7,135 bases of DNA from a bacterium (lineage in GTDB: Bacteria; Atribacterota; JS1; SB-45; 34-128): NCBI GenBank assembly GCA_018894595.1, contig JAHIPN010000469.1, positions 1 to 7,135 of the forward strand. Reading direction: 5' to 3'. The first letter of the stretch is position 1. Every line of letters starts with the position of its first letter. Below, in pieces: positions 5,222 to 7,135 of this stretch. A model generated the notes under the pieces. The model was given only the letters and a program-made list of their open reading frames with translations, made no database searches and was not told the origin of the DNA. The position numbers and the translations under genes are program-made.

Positions 5222-6517
5222 TTATTTTAATGCCTCAGTCTGTTCTTGTAACCAGGCAGCTGCTTGTTCTGGGGTCATATCACCGGTTAGAATTTTTTCT
5301 ATTACTATCGGGACTAACAATCTACCATAGACATCTGAAATTAAAGGAACAATATTTCCATCCATAAAGCCCCATCTTTGAATCATATTCATGCCATCCG
5401 CTACATCTGCAACTACTTCTGGAGCATAAAGGCTAAACACATCATGCTTTAACCATTCATCTACCACAGCTTTACGAACAGGAACCTTTCCTCCCGGACT
5501 CATAAAGAGAATATCTACATATCCAGGTCCCAGCAGATATTTTACCCATTCAACTGCTGCATCTGTATCTGTATCTTTAAAAATTCCTAAGGTTACTAAT
5601 TGCCCGTAAGAAGCCTTGATTCCACTTGGTCCTTGTATAATCGGACAAAAGCCGGTATTCTTAGCTAAATCTGGAACTGTAACTTGATATGCCTCTACTA
5701 ATCCGGCAATATCATCCATTATATAGGGCGAGTAAAACATCATAGCTGTTTGGCCTACAATATAATATTGTCTGGCTTCTCTCCAGTAACAAGCTCCTGG
5801 AGGACCATAAGCAGCTAATTTAGTATAATAATCTAAGGCTTCCACCATTTCTGGGGTATTCATAACAATATTACCATCTTTATCAAAACCAGTTGCACCA
5901 TTGGATAAGGCAAAAGGTTCAAATACCTGTTGGGTGAATACCTCTCCCGGAGCGGTTCCAATCACTATCCCATACATAGCATTAGGAGGATCATAAAAAG
6001 CTTTAGCTGCCTCTAAAATCGTATCCCAACTGTTGGGTGCAGCTAACCCTTTTTCAGCAAAGAGGTCTTTTCTATACCATATTCCCTGAACCCAACCATC
6101 GATGGGTACAGCTGCCCATATGCTCTCTGCCGGTGAACGAACAAGATCCAAAGCACCTTTGTAAAAACTAGTATAACCCATATCGGTAATTGCTGTAGTA
6201 GCAGCAGTAGGATCTAATAATCCTTCTAAAGTAAAACCAGCTACATATTCTAATCCAAAACGGCAGACATCGGGCAATTTCCCTGCTGCTTTAGCAGTGG
6301 CAAGTTTTTTAGGAATATCTACTTCATCAACTGGAATTACTTTTACTTCAATATCAGGATGAAGCAACATAAAATCTGCTGCCAATGCTTCTTGTACTTC
6401 CATCCGGGACTTTTCATTATCAGTAGTCCAGAATTCCACAACAGTTTTTTCTGCAAAAGCAAAAATGCTTATGCTAAACACCATAATCAAAACTAACAAT
6501 ACAATACTTTTTTTCAT
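5222..6517 (-). CDS. Periplasmic sugar-binding protein of an ABC importer (extracellular solute-binding protein family 1)
   Basis: The 431-residue protein is a typical family 1 (MalE-like) solute-binding protein that captures a sugar or glycoside and delivers it to the two permeases encoded downstream. A signal peptide occupies residues 1-22: MKKS, a hydrophobic core, then A-F-A with likely cleavage before E23. No lipobox cysteine is present, so the mature protein should be free in the periplasm. The mature start TVVEFWTTDNE is characteristic, as are VPIDGWVQGIWYRKDLF (137-153), NSWDTILEAAKAF (162-174) and the late GGKVPVRKAV (342-351). Aromatic residues around W142, W147, Y148 and W382 are candidate ligand contacts. 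The ATG at 6515-6517 has AAGGAG 7 nt upstream. The ligand is unknown; the adjoining glycerate kinase and synthase-like genes make a glycosyl-glycerate or related glycoside a reasonable guess. Confidence 0.93.
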   Translation of the reverse strand: MKKSIVLLVLIMVFSISIFAFAEKTVVEFWTTDNEKSRMEVQEALAADFMLLHPDIEVKVIPVDEVDIPKKLATAKAAGKLPDVCRFGLEYVAGFTLEGLLDPTAATTAITDMGYTSFYKGALDLVRSPAESIWAAVPIDGWVQGIWYRKDLFAEKGLAAPNSWDTILEAAKAFYDPPNAMYGIVIGTAPGEVFTQQVFEPFALSNGATGFDKDGNIVMNTPEMVEALDYYTKLAAYGPPGACYWREARQYYIVGQTAMMFYSPYIMDDIAGLVEAYQVTVPDLAKNTGFCPIIQGPSGIKASYGQLVTLGIFKDTDTDAAVEWVKYLLGPGYVDILFMSPGGKVPVRKAVVDEWLKHDVFSLYAPEVVADVADGMNMIQRWGFMDGNIVPLISDVYGRLLVPIVIEKILTGDMTPEQAAAWLQEQTEALK

Positions 6518-6524
6518 TTTTTTT

Positions 6525-6530
6525 CTCCTT
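6525..6530 (-). promoter_or_regulatory. Shine-Dalgarno AAGGAG of the binding-protein gene
   Basis: AAGGAG on the minus strand lies 7 nt before the ATG at 6515-6517, in an otherwise A/T spacer. It supports the start and strong translation of the binding protein. Confidence 0.75.
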
Positions 6531-6573
6531 TAAATATTTTAATATTCTTTACTAAAAAAACAATTATTTTTCT

Positions 6574-6590
6574 CTATATCATCCCTCCTT
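6574..6590 (-). other. Orphan Shine-Dalgarno with a two-codon frame after the glycerate kinase gene
   Basis: Seven bases after the glycerate kinase stop the minus strand reads AAGGAGGG (6583-6590), immediately followed by ATG ATA TAG (6574-6582). No longer frame uses this ribosome-binding sequence, and the real binding-protein start lies more than 50 nt further on with its own AAGGAG. With no spacing to the ATG, efficient initiation is unlikely. It may be a leftover from a deleted gene or a chance purine run. Confidence 0.3.
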
Positions 6591-6597
6591 TTTTTCT

Positions 6598-7135
6598 TTA
6601 GTTTTTCTTTAATTCTTTCCCTGTCTTCATCGCCATCATAGATTGTTTTATACTATTTTTAATCAACGAAACTTTATTAGGAACTGTATCTTCTAATCTC
6701 ATAGGTTGCCCGGAAACACTAATTAAAGAACTAATTCCGTATTGATGGACAATATCTGCATCATCACCGATGATTGCCGCCACTGCTATTACTGGAATAT
6801 TATATTTTTTAGCAATCTTGGCTACTCCAATTGGTGCCTTTCCGTAGATAGTCTGACTATCGATCTTTCCCTCACCGGTGATTACCAGATCAGCATCTTT
6901 AATAGCTTGTTCGAGTTTTACTATCTCAATCATAATCTCAATACCTGGTCTAAGTTCTGCATTTAAGAAAGCCATTAAACTAGCCCCTAAACCCCCGGCT
7001 GCCCCTGCTCCCGGTATATCTTTTATATCCTTATTTAAATCTCTTTTTATTATTTCAGCAAAATAAGCCAAAGATTCATCCAGTTCTTTAATTACTTCTG
7101 GAGTGGCTCCTTTCTGAGGTCCATATATTCGAGCA
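6598..7135 (-). CDS. Glycerate kinase, GarK/GlxK type (C-terminal part; 5' end outside window)
   Basis: The last 178 residues are visible of an enzyme normally near 380 residues that phosphorylates D-glycerate with ATP, usually giving 2-phosphoglycerate for glycolysis. The frame is open to position 7135. The TTG at 7069-7071 is internal, because the codons upstream of it encode the conserved YGPQKGATPE. Counting from the window edge, GPQKGAT is at 5-11, the glycine-rich PGAGAAGGLGA at 41-51, and TGEGKIDSQT at 86-95 followed by YGKAPIGVA, all hallmarks of the family. The segment IPVIAVAAIIGDD departs slightly from the usual A-G-x-x-G-D. The stop at 6598 lies 80 nt upstream of the binding-protein gene, in the same direction. 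An operon with the sugar importer is plausible and would fit use of a glycerate-containing substrate. Confidence 0.93.
   Translation of the reverse strand, partial: ARIYGPQKGATPEVIKELDESLAYFAEIIKRDLNKDIKDIPGAGAAGGLGASLMAFLNAELRPGIEIMIEIVKLEQAIKDADLVITGEGKIDSQTIYGKAPIGVAKIAKKYNIPVIAVAAIIGDDADIVHQYGISSLISVSGQPMRLEDTVPNKVSLIKNSIKQSMMAMKTGKELKKN

Noticed and set aside
6742..7066. Two plus-strand open frames (6742-6966 and 6878-7066)
   Set aside because: Both are shadows of the glycerate kinase coding strand, which carries the conserved motifs.
7069..7071. TTG as the start of the glycerate kinase
   Set aside because: The frame upstream is open to the window edge and encodes the conserved YGPQKGATPE segment, so the true start lies outside the window.

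Overview
The window is AT-rich bacterial DNA with very AT-rich spacers. Every convincing gene lies on the minus strand, so transcription runs from position 7135 towards position 1. Start sites mostly carry a strong AGGAG/GGAGG Shine-Dalgarno sequence. The sugar-binding protein has a plain cleavable signal peptide (AFA|E) with no lipobox cysteine, which points to a soluble periplasmic protein and so to a diderm cell. Low GC, this binding-protein type and the kinds of genes present would suit Thermotogota- or Atribacterota-like anaerobes, but this placement is inference: no rRNA or marker gene is present.

Layout in transcription order. (1) 7135-6598: C-terminal half of a GarK/GlxK-type glycerate kinase, cut by the window edge. 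(2) 6517-3335: a carbohydrate ABC importer of the CUT1 type, with periplasmic binding protein, MalF-like permease and MalG-like permease. A 12-bp stem-loop sits between the binding protein and the first permease, and no ATPase gene is in view. (3) A 168-nt spacer without a gene. (4) 3166-224: a tight three-gene unit of sugar-1-phosphate nucleotidyltransferase, a glycosyltransferase resembling mannosylglycerate/glucosylglycerate synthases (GT78/GT81), and a ROK-family sugar kinase. The first two overlap as TAATG; the third follows after 19 nt. (5) A 186-nt AT-rich spacer, then the first 12 codons of another minus-strand gene with a good Shine-Dalgarno, running off the left edge.

The best functional reading is metabolism of a glycosyl-glycerate, a compatible solute such as mannosylglycerate or glucosylglycerate. 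The nucleotidyltransferase would make the NDP-sugar and the GT78/81-like enzyme would join the sugar to glycerate or 3-phosphoglycerate. The ABC importer could recover the solute from outside. After its cleavage, the ROK kinase and the glycerate kinase would phosphorylate the released hexose and glycerate. The enzyme families are read directly from motifs; the solute identity and the joint pathway are inference. No hydrolase, phosphorylase or sugar-phosphoglycerate phosphatase is in the window.

There is no rRNA, tRNA, CRISPR array, insertion sequence or phage gene in view, and no gene-free stretch longer than 186 nt.
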